The translations under genes were made by a program, and so were the position numbers. A stretch of 64,000 nt of DNA from Amoebophrya sp. A120 (taxonomy: Eukaryota; Sar; Dinophyceae; Syndiniales; Amoebophryaceae): the NCBI GenBank assembly GCA_905178155.1, contig CAJINV010000007.1, positions 3,081,151 through 3,145,150 on the forward strand, given 5' to 3'. Below, piece by piece: positions 44,223 to 58,340 of this stretch; the stretch's first letter is position 1; each line of letters starts with the position of its first letter. The notes below the pieces were generated by a model. That model did no database searches, was not told the origin of the DNA, and worked only from the letters and a program-made list of their open reading frames with translations.

Positions 44223-47200
44223 ATGTCAAGAACCACGTTTATTTGCGGCTGTAAAAGCTCTTCCGGTAACATGAAAACGCTTCCCCTGCTCGGGACGATG
44301 CCATTGCTTCTGCAGCTTCTCGTTTTGTTTCAGTGTCTGTGTACCAAAAATCATTTTCTTCTTGCACAGGGACGGGTACAGGCAACGGCGGAGAATGTTG
44401 CAGCTGCCCGTGATCATGGTCACGGTGGCGCAGCTGGCGGGACGCCCATCAATTCGTTTGCCAACCTATTTCCGGGGTTTGGAGTCGGGCAAGAGCCAGG
44501 ATATAATCAGCAGCAGCTTGTTTTTGGCGGGCCAGCTCCAGCACCGACTCTTGTCGGAAACGGACAAGCGTTTCCCTTTCAACAGCACCAGCTCAACCAA
44601 ATTCCGCTGCAGCAGCAAACACCTGTAGCTCCTGCTGCCGCAACAGACGCTGTCTTTCCGCTCCCGACTGTCGGCCCCTCCGCCACTGCCTTCGCTTCAA
44701 CATCGACGACACACGCGAGCGGTAGTTCATCCGCTCGAGGCCGTCGCCCGGACAGTCCGGCCGGGTTGCCACGCGCTTCTGTGTTTGGGGGGGTTACGTT
44801 TCCATCGTTTAGTACTGGTTTTCCACAACGAGTGCCACCTCCGGCGTGTGCAGCCTCGGAGACGCCGCTTAACTCGATGCAGATGAACTACGCCACCCCT
44901 ACTTCGCAGCCGCAGGGGGGTGCGCAACAAGTGTTGGGGGGCGGCATAACAGGTCCTAACCAGTTTGCAGGGCTCGGCACCGCACCTGGGAGTAGTAGTA
45001 GCACATCAGCGCTGTCTTTTGTACAAGCGGCGCAGCCAGTCGGTTCTTCGTCCGCCTCGGGGATCAATAATTTTCCGACCGGTACTAGTTCAACGGTATC
45101 TTCGGGTTTGACGCGCAAGCCCTCTTTCCACCGGTTCACGCAGCAGCGGCCGCCGCGGCTGACTTTCCTCAAGGACCGAGACACCCCGGAAGCATCCCGG
45201 ACGCCGAAGAACGTGGGAACTGGGCCGACGGGCGGAGGTGACGTATGGACAAACAATGCAGACAGTGCCAAGGTGGAAAACGACCCAGGAGGAGGTTTTG
45301 GAGGTGCCATGGGTGCTGCTGCCACGTCAGGACGCGAGCACGAGTTCAACGTGCAGAGATCTACCAGCAGGACGCGTTCGGTAATCCATTCGCCCCCTCC
45401 CGCTCCGCGGAACCGCGACCTCTGGCAGGGTCGGTCGAGCCGGAATTTAAGGTCTTTGTCGCCGGAGACGACGCGGCACGTGATGCGGCGCATGACCTCG
45501 GGAGGTGTGTCGCGACAGGGCCGACAACAGGACGTCGAACCACCGCAGTTTCAGCCGCAGAAGCTCCGGGGCTTCTGCTTCTCGCAGCGCTCTCGCACCT
45601 CGCACGGCGACAACTCCCCGGCGAATAGCGCACAGCAGTTTGGTGCGGTGCAGACTCCGGTGCGAGGCAGAGGGAGGGCTGGCAGCTGTTTCACCGGGCA
45701 GCTTCCAGGGCTGCACCACGCGCAGCCACCACAACAGCAGGGGCTCAGTGGAGGTGGTGTCCCCGCCCCACCGCTGTACACAGCAGCGGCAACAGCCTCG
45801 ACACCGGCGGGGGGGAGCAATACCATCTTCACGGGATCTGGCGCGGCGGCATTTGCCCAGGAGGACGAAGTCTCTCCCGAGCGGCTTGAAGAGGAGCAGC
45901 AGCGGAATTTTCGGATAAACGAACTCATGATCCGACGGCGCAGCTCGGAAGTTGTAGACAACCCTGGCAGCTCCGTGATTCGTGATCCTGGTGCTTCGGT
46001 GACGTCGCAGCAAGATCAGGACATGGACGCGCTTTCGCCCCGAACCCGCAGCCCCGTGAGCATGCGGCGCAACGGCCGCAGCGGCGTGGACGTGTCGAAG
46101 TTCTTCGGGCGGGAGGTCGCCCGGGGGGATAGTTCCGACGATGACGACGAGGACGAGGACGGAGCTGTTGCCGAACAACAGGATAATGAAAATGGTGCAT
46201 CTCGTCCCGCTCAGATAAAACGAACTTCTGCCACTATGGAGGACGTAGGGGCCCCCCCAGGAGGTTCTGCATCTGCCTCGTTCCCAGGAACAGCTTCTGC
46301 GTTCTTCACCAATGGTGCGCGTGATGGCGCAGTCATCGGACGACCCGAATCTGCGAACTTTCAACACCAGAGTGGTGATTCCAAAACGGCGCCATTGTTC
46401 CAGCACGATGCTTTTTTTCCCGGCAGTGCTACTAGTCCGTCGAACGCGGCGACGACCCCAACCCCAAGCCCTCCACCAATGTTACCAATCGGCCCTAAAC
46501 GGGAGCCACAGCTCGCTATACCAGCAGTCCCGAAGGGCCCGCCGGTGTCTTTCGCGCCTGGTGCAACTACAGGCGCTGGAGGAAGCGAGCACAGCATGCT
46601 GCCACCCGCGTTCTTTTCGGAAAGCGGGGGTGGTGAACGAGAGCAGGTGCTCGAACGCGAGGGACCCGGAAGTAGTAGTCCACGTCCTGCTCTCGAGGAA
46701 CCTGGTCTGGAGCAATATCCGATGCTGATGGAGTCTGACGGAGGGGGCATCACACCGAACGGACAGGAGGGGCAGCAGCAGCAGCAGAGGCGTGAACAGA
46801 GAAGTAGTTCTTGTCGTGCTGGTGCGCAGGAAGTGTCCGCTTCTTCCTCGGGGCCACGGAGAGTGCTTCAGTTTCAGGAGTTCATGCACGACCAGGCGAT
46901 GCAGGTTCAACGGCAACAAGAAGAGGCCCGGAAGCACCAGCAGGGCCTGGAAGTAGGTCAGACGAGTAATCGCAGCCGAGAGGAGCTTGCAACTTCCTCG
47001 GCGGCCAGTCGGGTGGACCAGAGTATCGGTTTTGTGCCAAGTGGGACGGTCACTTTCGTGCGGCAGCGGTCTTTGGATTCGGAGCAGTCGGAAGACGAGG
47101 AACATTATGTTGAAAATGGCAATCGGCCGTTCACGGCAACGCCGGGAGGTGGTTTCACCGGCGCAAAAAGAACATCTTCTTCACCCTCTTCCCTGGCCGC

Positions 47201-50200
47201 ACAGGCTCGTCGGTCCGCACTGATGAGAAACCGATCCGCCAGACTGCAGGGCCAGATCCAGATTCAAAACGTCCCGGTCGGGGCGGTCGAAAAGCTGCAC
47301 GACCCAAGTAATGGTACAACACTCGTAGACGTTGAAAATAGAATGCCCTCGGACATCAACATGAACATCGATCCGACTTCGCCGAAGCCGTCCACTGCAG
47401 CAGCTTCAATTTCTTCCCCCCGACGTCGACCCAGCATGCCGGCCGCGCCGTTCGGGTTTGTGCATATGCGGGGCCGCGCGAAGTCGCCGAGCATCCACCG
47501 GCGTGCTAGCGCCGTGGAGGAGACGCACAGCGAGCCCGGGTCGCCCCGGCCCGGGGTCCGCAAGACGGTGTCCTGGGCCGCCACGAACCGAGCGGCGAGC
47601 GAGTCCCCCGAGGGCTCCCCGCGGAACAGCGCCAGCCCCCGCAGCGGGTTGCCGCCCCGGCGGGCCTCGGACCCGGCGGCGGTGCGGACGTCATTCGAGA
47701 TGAACGGGCGGCTGTCGCGGGAAAGTCGGTTGGACAGTCCGGACTCGGAGAACAGTTTTTTCCGGGGAGAAGAGAAGGACGACATTGTGCTGCCACTCCC
47801 GCCCGCGGCCACCCGGGGGCGGCTGAACACCCACGTGATGCACCACTTGTCGTCGGCCGCCGCGCGCGGAAATCCGTTGGGGGGCCTGACCCGGGGCTCC
47901 TCGCTGGGCGCCAACCTCGCAGCAGCATCCTGTTCCTCGAGTGCCGACAACATGGACACCAGCAGCGTCGGGATGCGACGGAACTTCGGGTCGGGGTTTC
48001 TCCTCGGGCCGGATTCGACGACGGCAAGAGCGCGGTCGGCCAGTTCGTCCGCCTCCCGCAGTCTGGTGCCCTGCTTCTGGCGGGCGGAGGCGGAAGAGTT
48101 GGGAAATAATGCGACCACGACCTACCACAACAGTTACAGTTTCCCGCCCAATGCCACGCTGATGTCGCGCTCGCCAAGTTCCTCGCACCTCCCCATTCCC
48201 TCGCGTCGAGCCACGGTGGACAGCTTGCAACCGGAGGGGGATCATATTTTAGCTGCAAATTTAGACGCCCTGTCCAGCGCCGGGGTGTCGGCCTGGGGGA
48301 GGCAACAATCTGGTGTGTCTAACACAGGGCTGCGCGACCTCAGTTTGGACAGGAGCTTTCCCAGCTGCGCAGTCCCCTTCATGCACCAGCCGGGAGTGAA
48401 GACACCCTCGCCACTGCTGCAGCCGCAGCAAGAAACTGGTACTACGGGACGACAGGACGAAGGCAACAGCCTCCTGCTAAACGCGCCTATAATTATGCAG
48501 CCCCCACCCGCGAAGAGGCAGCGGACGGACCGGCGGAGCATGCAGCAGGTGGAGGAAGAGGTCGAGAGCGGACCGCTGGGTGTGATGCTGTTCGGGTTGC
48601 AGCTCGAACTCGGGTCGAACCCGGAGGCGACCTACCCCGTTGAGAAGAACAAAGAAACGAACAAACAAACACCCCTGACGGAACAGCAGAAAACCGAGCA
48701 AAAAGACCGGAACTTCAAGCAGAAAGTCTACCTCGTGAACAAGCTGCGCACCATCGTGCACGAACAGAAGCTGACCAACGCAGAAATCGACGACTTGGTG
48801 CGGATTGCCGCCAACGTCCTGCAACAGAAATTCGACATTTTGCAATTGAAAGTCGAGGAACTGGAACTCATCCCGGGGATCGGGTTCGCGCAGCCGCACC
48901 ATTTGAAGGGCCCGAATAAGAAAAATTTGACTTCGGAGCAGCAAATCAGGGTGAACACGTTGTTGCGCAAGCGGGAGGAGCTGGAGGAAACGCGGGTGCT
49001 CGGGAAAAAGATGGCGGAATACAAGTGGCGCGTTCCTCCAATTACAACAGCAGAGGAGCAGCATATTAATAGAGCTACATCTGGGCCGACCCTAACCACG
49101 GGCGGCCTCCGCCTTCCCTCCCCGCCTGGCCTTACTCAACATCTACTCCCAGGAGCATTAGGCTCTTCCTCCTCCTCGGATTCCGACGCAGCGACGCAGA
49201 AAGTGTTGCTGAAAAGGATCGACCAGCTGCTCTCGGAGTGGCGGACCTTGCCGCACATTTGCAACTACGTGGTGGACATGGTGGAATTTTTCCACGCCGA
49301 CATTGCCTTCACCTTCGTGTCCCGCATGTTCGCGCTCGACACGCTGTGGAAGCACTGCGTCGCCACCCGCTGGCTCTTCAAGAAAATCCCACTGCAGCTC
49401 CCGGTCGGCGCGGTCGTCCCCGTTGCTGGGACCGACGGAAGCGTCCTCTATCATATGTAGAAGCGTCCCCACGACCCCATAGTCAAGTTGGGAACTTAGC
49501 AACACAAATCCAGAAGTAAGTTTTGGGAGACACGTATGACAAATAAAATTCTTGCAGTCCGTAGTGTAGTAGTGCAGGTAAGCAACGGCAACTGCATCAC
49601 AAATCCGTCTGTCTATTCTGTTTGCAGCATTACAAATACCAAAACACGACTGGAAATGCCTCTCTTGGGCGTGCGCATTGCAAGTGTTCCTGTGATCGCA
49701 AATCTGCATGATTACTCTGGGGAGGTGGGGACATGTTTATACAGAATACCCTGGGCGCGTCGTTTTTTCCGAGCCGGAACGGCGACTCCTCCCACGATGT
49801 GCTGGATCACCCGCGGATTGTGGAGAAAACGTTGGAATGGTCGAAAGACATCACGCTCGGACGCAAGAACCCCTGGGCGCCATTGTCGGAACCCGAAAGA
49901 CGGGCCCTGACCCGGCTGAACGCACAGGTGCTGATGGAGATTGTGCGGCTGGACGGCAATAACTACAGCCACATGAACAAGATTAAAGCAGCGGCCGCGA
50001 CAGGAGCAGGCAGCTCCGGGGCTGCAGGCTCTGGCTCTCCTCTTCTCACCGTTGGCGACCACGTCTTGCGGCACTTCGCGACCCTAGACTCTTGCCGGGT
50101 GCCGATTTACAATTCTGGTGGTTTGTCTTCTCCTTCTCCTTCTCCACCCCCCGCATCGGGGGGCGAGAATTCGGGGCAGCAGATCATGGACTATGATTTG

Positions 50201-53200
50201 AACCTTTGCGAGGCGAACATCAACTTTTTGATTAATTTCCTCGAAGAAACCATGAACGCCCTCGAATTGGATGAGGTGAACACCCGGCAGATGTATTCCG
50301 GAACAAGCAGTAGCAGCTTTCTGAACAAAAACAAATCGAAGGACGCTGCCGTCGCCTTCGCCGCGAGACGAACGCTGTCGGTTCACGCGGCCAACCTAAA
50401 GCACTTGGTGACGCGAAACGGGTTACAGATGTGGCAGCTGTTGACGGGGATTCTGCAACAGTACACGGAGAACCAGCTGCAGCGCGCGTTGATCCGGAAA
50501 TTGGTGTTCCCCGCGACGCAGGGCATCCTGCTGCTGATCTCGGTTTTTGACATTGAGCAGGAGGAAAATTCAGTCGTTGACCCCGGTTATTTCACGCCCG
50601 AGGAGCAAATGAAGATGGCAAGTAAAAAAGCACGCGAACGAAATACAACTTCATCCAAGAACAACTCTACTGCGATGAACGAGGATCCTGTTTCAACAGC
50701 CTCTGTGCCGGAAAATAATGGCGAAGACTCAATATCAAATGTTTCTCCGGAACAAGAGGAATATGAGTATCATGTTTAAAAACGTCCCCACCCCAGCATG
50801 GTTGTAATGCAAAGCTGCATGCTGATGATATTTCTCATGCGGAGCCCAATGAGAAACCTTTTCTAGTCGTATTTCAGAATTTGTCATGCTCCAATAAGCA
50901 TGATATGCTACATCTGTGATGCTTCTGAACCAGCTAAATAGGATCACACTACGAGGCCAAACTTGTCATGGCGCAGTCTGTTTATGTCATGCACAACAGC
51001 CAAAGCTGGCTAATTTGTATAGCAGATTGCCCATCTTGACCACTATGTTGCGAGGACGTCTTTACTCAGGATAATGAACCGGAAGACGTGGATCCGGATG
51101 ACACTGGGCCGGACTTGCCGCTGACGAAGAACGCGGAGGTGCTGTTGCTCGTCCAGCAACTCCTGCCGATTTTGCATCGTCCGGCGCTTTGGGCCGAGGA
51201 CTCCGAGCTCCGGTTGCAGTCTTTGTTCATTTATGAACTGCAAAAGTGTCGTACTAGTATGAATTGCAATACAAACTGGCGCAGAAACACAAATGTAAAT
51301 TTGTATAATGCGAATTTACCTACAGCCACTAGATTTGTACTGCATAACTGCAATTGGTACGACTACGATACGTTTGCACTGGATATCATCCTTTTAGCGG
51401 TGTCCGAAAAAGTGTTCACGCAAGTAAATACGCCCGCGCTGCTGTATCGGCGGCGAACAATTTTTCGGTCGAAACGGGTGCGCAAACAGGCGGAACGGGA
51501 GGGAAAACTGCTCAACGCGGTGCGGGATCAACTCTTTCAGAAAATGCTCATCCAAGAGCTGGTTACTGGGTACGAATATCCCGATGCATAAGTAGATCCG
51601 AGTTTGTTCGCAGGCGCACAAAGCGAGAAACGAACAAAATTTTGTACTACAGCAGCCTGCTTTTAGGACCACCTACTAGAGCTACAGCACAAAGTCTCGT
51701 TTGTGTTTAAATCTTTGTTGTTGGTGTAGTTCATATCACTCCAATGCATAGATCTACTTCTATGCAGATGAACTTTTTCGTTACGTCTGCGGCACACGAG
51801 GACGGCTTTCTAGTGCATAGTCATGATTTAGGGCGACGAACCGAAAGGGAAATTGTGGCTTTGTTCGACACCAACGGAGAGGAGGACAAGGTCGCCCACG
51901 GGCCGAGGCCGAAAATGCACCGCAAGTGGGACCGATTGACGAGCGACTTGGCGAAACAGCTGTTGTTGGTAAAGATGGAGCTGGTTTCGCAAATGTTCTT
52001 CTCAAACGCCTACCAAGTCCCGGTCGCCGACGCCGACAGGTTTCACTCCAATCGAGGCGGTGGCGGGGGTGCTAGTACGGCTGGAACTCCAAGTAGTAGA
52101 GGGCAAAGCGAACAACAACAACACCAGCAGCAGAGGAGCAGTAGGCAACCTGAAGACGGCGATATGGCTGACACGGAAATGGACGCAAGTCCAGTAGTAG
52201 TCGCGCACAGTGCAGCACCAGCAGCCACTTCTACAACACCACAGCGCGGCGCAACAAGCTACCAGGCGGCTGCTCCGCCTGCCACTCCGGCAACAAGGAC
52301 GCGAGCCGGCGTGTTCTTTCCGCCCTTTTCTCAACAAGCGTCTGGTGATGCTGATGCGAGCATGGGGAATGCGACTTCCCCCTGCAACAGCGGAGAAAAT
52401 GGTGGAGCGTGTCTGCAACCGCCGCCAGGGTTCCGGTTCGCGGGAAGTGGTTCTGGCAGTAGAACTACTTCTACACGGCCAGCAACTACATCTTCAAATG
52501 CCGCATGCCACAACTTCTACCCCAATGCATCTTCCGCGGGGGCATCCGCTTTTGCGACCGCTGCGGCGCCAGGTTTCGCGACAGCGCCTTCGCATGCGGG
52601 TACAACTACTGGAGCCCCCGCGGCTGGCGGGCCTGGCACTTCTGCGCCTCCTCCCGCGCCGGACGCCAGGACGCAGCAGCGCATGGTGTTTCGGAACCGT
52701 CGTCTCCGCCGGTCCCTGCCGTACGACCTGGGGTCTTCGGGGATTGTGTTCATGCTGGCGATGTACCGCAACCTCGCCGAAGCGGCGACCTCCACCTCGA
52801 TCGACTCCCGATCGAGCTTGATTGCCTCGACGGACGACAATTTGTTACAGACTTTCGACCAGATGCGGTTCAACGACTCTAGCTGTGCAGCCCCGGCGTC
52901 GGGGGCCTCCTCTCCGTCCGAGCACGACGACGCGGACGATAGCCCGAGTGCGCGAACGGTGGAAGAGATCGACTACTTGCTAGAACTCGCGATCCAGTTT
53001 TTCGTGGAGTACGGCACCAGCCTGACCTCGGTGGAGCGGTCGCGGGGGCCCCTGGTGAAGCACTTGTCCCGCGCGAAACAGTTGTTGTCCTTGATGCTGC
53101 AAACCTGGCCGCTGCAGACCAACAACGCGCAAGCGAAAATGATGCAGGCGCTGCTGTACGAATTGCTGACCGTGCGGGACGCGACGAGCACCGGAGCCGT

Positions 53201-56200
53201 CGGAGCCCCGTGGCTCGCCAGCGTTATTATCGCGGAGGAGTTGGCGCTTCTCCAAAGGGGCATCGAGGAAGAAATGCAGACGTTTTCGCGCCAGGCGAGC
53301 GGGGATAGCAGCGCCAGTTTCGGCGGCGGGGAGGCGGATGAACTCATCGACAGCAAAAGGGGGGGCTCGAATCTGTTCAACCTATTGAAGAAGCTGCAGC
53401 GCGTGATCGCCTGTGTCGGCACGCTCGGCCAGAAGCATCGGACCGGTTTCCCGCGCCGGAACAGTTGGAATGCGAGAGACTTCGCGGATATGACTGGGGT
53501 GCAAGTCGAACGACGACATCAAGGGACTAGGGCTACTGCAACGGGAGATGTTGATGACGAAACCTCCGCACAGGAGAGAACGCAATTCGTCACCCGGACG
53601 GAGACGGCGACATCTCTGTCCTCCGATTTTTCCGCCGGCGCAGGCGGTGTAGAAGACGGAGGCTCGGGAGCCTCTGCTTCCGCTGCTGCTGCAGGTAGTT
53701 GTAACAATAATACGGGTTCCGGTTCTTGGCCTCCTCGTGCGGGAGGTGGAGCTGCGTCAGCACCGACCGGCGGAAATCCAAGAACAACCACGCAGATCCC
53801 CCCTCCCCGGTCGGGCAGTCGAGCAAGAAGTGCGGCCCGGCTGACCCACCGATCGCACGAGGAGGATCGGATCGCGAGGACGGTGCTCGTGAGCGCCATG
53901 CAGCCGGTTTTAGACATCGCCGCGAAGATGCAGGTGTTTACTGCGCAAGCGGCGGCGAACATCCGGAACCGCGCCACTTTGGCGGCCGGCCTGGCCGCGT
54001 CTTCTACGAGGACCACGCCGGGCGCCACGCAGACGCAGAAGGCGCAGCAGCAGAAGCAGTTGCAGCTGCTCGAGCAGTACGCACTGATGGCCAATGCTTG
54101 TCTCATGCACCTGCTCGAGTCGTTCGCAACCGAACTGGGAAACGAGGACTACGGGACCACGCACACGGTCCCGGCGGCCATGCAGAAGGTGATGGACTTG
54201 GCGAAGGCGAGTGCTGAAAAAGCGAAATCGCAGGAAACCACGGCCTCTGCAGTAGGAGTTGCGTCCGCACAAGAACTACCCTCCGCAAAGCCGGGGGTAG
54301 TTCTGGTACAGCCGTTCCGCACGATGGCGGCTTTGGCACCCCACCTAAACGTGGCGGCGGTTACGAACCAAGAATCTCCACTGGTGTTCGGATTTCTCCG
54401 CTACTTCTACCCCATACTCTCCGTAGACGAAACTGTTGAACTACTTCCGGGATGCAGCTCTACTGCTACTTTCCACGACCACCACCCAGTCGGACCATCT
54501 TCTTTACATCCCCGGGAAGTAGATTCTGGCCCTGACAACCCGCATTTTCAATTCTTGTCCGCACTGGGATTCTTTTCCTATCCTGGTGGACCCCCGCGGG
54601 TAGCAGTACAACAACCTGGTCCCGGCGGGGGGTTCGGTGCTAGTACAACCGGAATGATGTTGGCAGGAGCAACCGCAAGCTCGTCCAGGTTTTTTGGGCT
54701 GGGTCGGACTCGGTCGGTCGGATCTGCAATGTCGGGGATGGAGGACGTTGACGCCTCGCTCGGCGACATGGAGGAGGTTGATGAATTGGCCGAGGAGCAG
54801 GGAGGACTCCTGGACCCCCCGGAACAAGAAGACGAGGGCCGGTGGTCCACGATGGAGACGCTGCGCAACCAAAACAACAAACGGGTGCAGATGGAAGACC
54901 AGGACCCGTTTTACAGCACTTCTCTCGACCACGACCATGACGCAGGAGACGAAATGCTACAGACCGGGACGATGAACAATAAGACCACGACTACATCTGG
55001 TTCTTGCTGTGCCAGAACCACTACTTCCAGAACCACAGACTCTTCCTCCGGGAGCAGTACATCAACCAGAAACTGCGCACCGACCCTGTACTACTTCGAG
55101 TTTTGCACGCAGTTCATCATCCGCACTGCGCGGGAATTGACCCTGCTCAATGGCGGGTTGAGTCGAACGCCAGGCGGTGGACCGCGAGGACTACTACATC
55201 AAGACCAGCTGCCTATGAACAACTTGGGAAGTAGAATCAATATGACGACCGGTGAGGTGCTGGACGACAACCACGTCCACGCGCACAACTCGGGCGCGGA
55301 GTTCTTCAGAAATGCACTGAAAAAGGTGTACGACCCGGTAACGGAGGAGTTGGTGGATGCTGCGAACACTGTGTACCGCTACTTCAACGACAAAATGATG
55401 ATGTCTACTCGCGGAGGTCATGGGGGTGGTCATGGTCATTTCAGTGACCGGCATCATGGAAGGACAAGGAGTGGCAACGCCGCTGCTGCTCCGGTGACCC
55501 GCCAGAAAGTTCGTTTTCTGCTCCAAACCCGGATCCCGATGTTGTTGCAGATTCTGCAGAAAGGCTTGATCCAGCCCGCGTTGGCGATAATTTCCAATGA
55601 GGAAACGAATACTTCTTCTGATGTCCACTCTACTTGGGGCAGTGAGTCGAACAGTCGAGGTGGAAGGAATTTTTATCCGCAGACAGCACCGTCCTTTTCC
55701 TCTCTATCCGGAGATGGTGGTGGTGGTGGAACAACAGGGTGGTCTCCTCCTCCACAGCAGCAGGACGAGACGACAGCTGGTGCAGCTGCCTCTTCCGCTT
55801 TCAAAAGCAACACGTTCGTGAGCAATGTGATCCGCGATTACCTTCGCATCACTATCGCGAAAGCTGGGCTGGGAAACAAGTGGGCCTTTCGGCCGAGGGC
55901 CAGTGGAGTCGGGATACGGAAGGGGGGTAGAAGTAGCCGCGAGTCGATGGTGTTGCTGCCTGAAGATGAGCCTAGGCCATCATCGGATCTCTTCGGTGGT
56001 AATATGATGCAGCAAGAGCAGCAGGTGGACAGCACCAGCGACACACAGGAGGCACCCGGGCTGTTTTTTCTGCACCACTTTTCGCACGACGTTGCGTCGG
56101 AATTGTTCAGTGGGGCTTATCACAAACTACGAGTCGCGCTACTGAACTTCTACCAGCCGGCGATATCGCTCTTCCCACTGCAAGAGCTAGAACTCCTTAC

Positions 56201-58340
56201 CGCGGCGAGCAGTTTGCGAGCTTACTTTAGCAACGGCAGCGCGGTGGACTTTTCCGCTCCGCAAAGCCAGTATGCCGGGTTTTCGAGCCCCGACGACGGT
56301 CTGCACGGGTGCGTGCTGGAAGCCAATCCTTTAGTGGAGGTGTTGCAGGGGGTAATTGGGGAGTACGAAAGCATGTTGAAACGCGAAGCAGCCCGGCTGG
56401 GGGTTCCGGTACTATAGGAGAGGTTTCGGTTTGTAGTTCATTATTTCCGGGTACTTTGTTTAGAGGTAAAATGTTGTTCTTCGTCAACATTCGACATATT
56501 GAATTCTTCGTAAATAAACATTAAGAAGTTCTTTTGTGGGTCGACCACAACCGCCGCATGACAATTGATATAAAACGCAGGACCCCCAAGGAGCTTACCA
56601 ATCTCCCTCCGGGTTACTGCAGTATCGCGGAATTCAGACGGACGAGAAGAAAACCAACAACTACCTGTTTGAAGCCACGGAAGACAGCGAGCGAAAGATT
56701 GGGAGTGAGCTGCAGGAGAGAATTCTCCTTCTGTTCGCGGCTTCTTCCGACCAGTTCTGCCAAGCGGAGTGGTTCACCTTACTCGTGCAGAAAGTTGCCG
56801 TCCCGACGGTGTCCTTGTACCAGGCGACCAAGGGCATGTTCCGCGGTGACTCCCTGATCGACTTTGTGAAGTCTTTGCACCGTTCCTGCGGGAAAAAGTT
56901 ACTCTACACCTCCTCCGCGGCCAGCAGTCCATTGGTGGTATGACAATGAACAACTCCCCCTTCCCCTCATTTGTATTGCATGAACACCAGCAATACAAAC
57001 ACCAGCACATCACGTGGAGCCTGTGCATGACAAATTCATGCGTCCGAAGCTGCTTGCGGCGACGGTGCAAAGGTTTTTGAAGTGGCGCAGTCGGGTATGC
57101 GGGACAAATTCATGCGCCTGGTGTAGTACTGTTTGGATTTCCGGAATTTGTTATGCACGCGGTGCCACAAGGTAGCTCAGCAACTGGATTTGGAGGGGGA
57201 GGGGGAGTTGTGCACCGTCATAGGTGGTAAACGTCGAGCACCAGAAGTTGAAATCCTCTTCGGTTTATGGAGAAAATCATGGGCGGACGAACAACATCAA
57301 CGGCGCAAGAACCCCAGGAACAACCGCCCCCTCTTTGGAGCATCAAAATACTAGCAAGTTTCTGACCCCGGCCCAAGCGTACGACGTCATTTCCGCGGTG
57401 CTGATCTTTGTGAAGGACGCCGTTGTGGTCGAGCGGTCCGGCGAGTTGCAAAAGCAGCTGTTCGAACTGCTGGAGGAGGTTCTGGACGGTGTCGGGATGA
57501 CTTCTTGTGTCGAAGAAAGTAGTACGACAAGTGCTGATCAAAACAGCGGTCGTTTTTGTGCGGGGAGCGCTGCTTCCTCTTCTTCCTCATGCGCTGCAGC
57601 GTCCGCTTCGACCCCAACTTGGCAACAGCAACTGAAGGAGTCAAAGCACTTATTGCAAGAAAAAATTCCCCCTCCCCATATTGAAAGCGCATCCGTCTGA
57701 AAATTCATGATGCAGATTTGTGATCACAAATCTGTCTTCCAAGAAGGCACACTCAGTCTGTCCGCCACGCTATGCACGCGATTTGTAATGCTTTAAGGCC
57801 TACTTACAGATGAGCCGTCTACGATGCTAGGCGCCTGCACCAAGAGGCCCCCGCCTTGGCTCAGGACCTGCGTGCATTCCTCTACTGCAGCACAAATCTG
57901 ATTTGTGTTTCCAAATCCAGCATCTGAAATTTCGTTTTGATATGGGGAGGGGGGATTTTTTCTTTTGACGCCACTACTGGGAACTGTTCGAAGCCGTGCT
58001 CCAGGTGCTCACGGACGGCGAGCATGGGGGCGGGCTGCTGTTTCAGGTCAAGTTTGTCCGGAAGTTTCTCCGACAAATCACCTGGAAAAACCAAGACCGA
58101 GACAACGACGCGCTACGATCCTTCCGCCCGAAAGTGGCTTCTTGGCTGACCAGGTTTCCGGGCATGCGGGCGCCGGGAAAGGCGACCGCTGTGGTCGACA
58201 TGCTGATCGATACCGCGAACAGCAGCAAGTCTGAGAACGAGTTTTTCGGCGTAATCCAAGATTTTTTGCTCGACCGGAAGATTTACTACGGGGGCGGGGC
58301 AGCTTATCAGGAGCCGGCTGCGCTACCGCTGTGTTCCTAA
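44223..58340 (+). CDS. Giant low-complexity protein of unknown function
   Basis: I do not recognise it. Exons: 44223-49448, 49754-50767, 51079-51231, 51391-51569, 51752-56408, 56623-56938, 57228-57650, 57976-58340 (TAA). The frame closes at 4111 codons. The ATG at 44271 (MKTLPLLGTMPLLLQLLVLF) is an equally good start and begins a signal-peptide-like hydrophobic stretch. The first 1350 or so residues are Gln/Ser/Gly/Pro-rich and disordered. From about 1400 on, helical blocks appear (QKVYLVNKLRTIVHEQKLTN; LKRIDQLLSEWRTLPHICNY; GLQMWQLLTGILQQYTENQL), again broken by disordered inserts, up to a helical C terminus (FQVKFVRKFLRQITWK). This looks like an alpha-solenoid scaffold with long insertions; a large nucleoporin or cytoskeletal scaffold is possible but not shown. 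Introners account for five introns. The 51570-51751 junction is the weakest link, so two genes cannot be excluded. Confidence 0.7.
49449..49753 (+). mobile_element. Introner element, family D (diverged), giant gene
   Basis: TATCATATGTAGAAGCGTCC to GGGGACATGTTTATACAGAATA. The duplication is weak (TCCTC versus CCCTG). Element plus 5 bp joins DGSVL-GASFFPSRN in frame. Interior is family D in the same orientation as 17069. Confidence 0.78.
50768..51078 (+). mobile_element. Introner element, family D, giant gene
   Basis: TATCATGTTTAAAAACGTCC to GGACGTCTTTACTCAGGATA. The duplication is ATGAG (50763-50767) and ATGAA (51074-51078). The junction reads EQEEYE-PEDVDPD. Confidence 0.85.
51232..51390 (+). 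mobile_element. Short in-frame introner-like element, giant gene
   Basis: TATGAACTGCAAAAGTGTCG and CGATACGTTTGCACTGGATA are diverged family A-like ends. The duplication is TCATT (51227-51231) and TCATC (51386-51390). At 159 bp it is a multiple of three with no stop, so it could be retained as 53 residues or spliced. Confidence 0.6.
56939..57227 (+). mobile_element. Introner element, family E, giant gene
   Basis: TATGACAATGAACAACTCCC to GGGGGAGTTGTGCACCGTCATA, with exact duplication GGTGG at 56934-56938 and 57223-57227. The junction reads SSPLVV-NVEHQKL. Confidence 0.88.
57651..57975 (+). mobile_element. Introner element, family B, giant gene
   Basis: TATTGCAAGAAAAAATTCCC to GGGGATTTTTTCTTTTGACG. 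The duplication is GCACT (57646-57650) and CCACT (57971-57975). The junction reads ESKHY-WELFEAVL. Confidence 0.85.
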
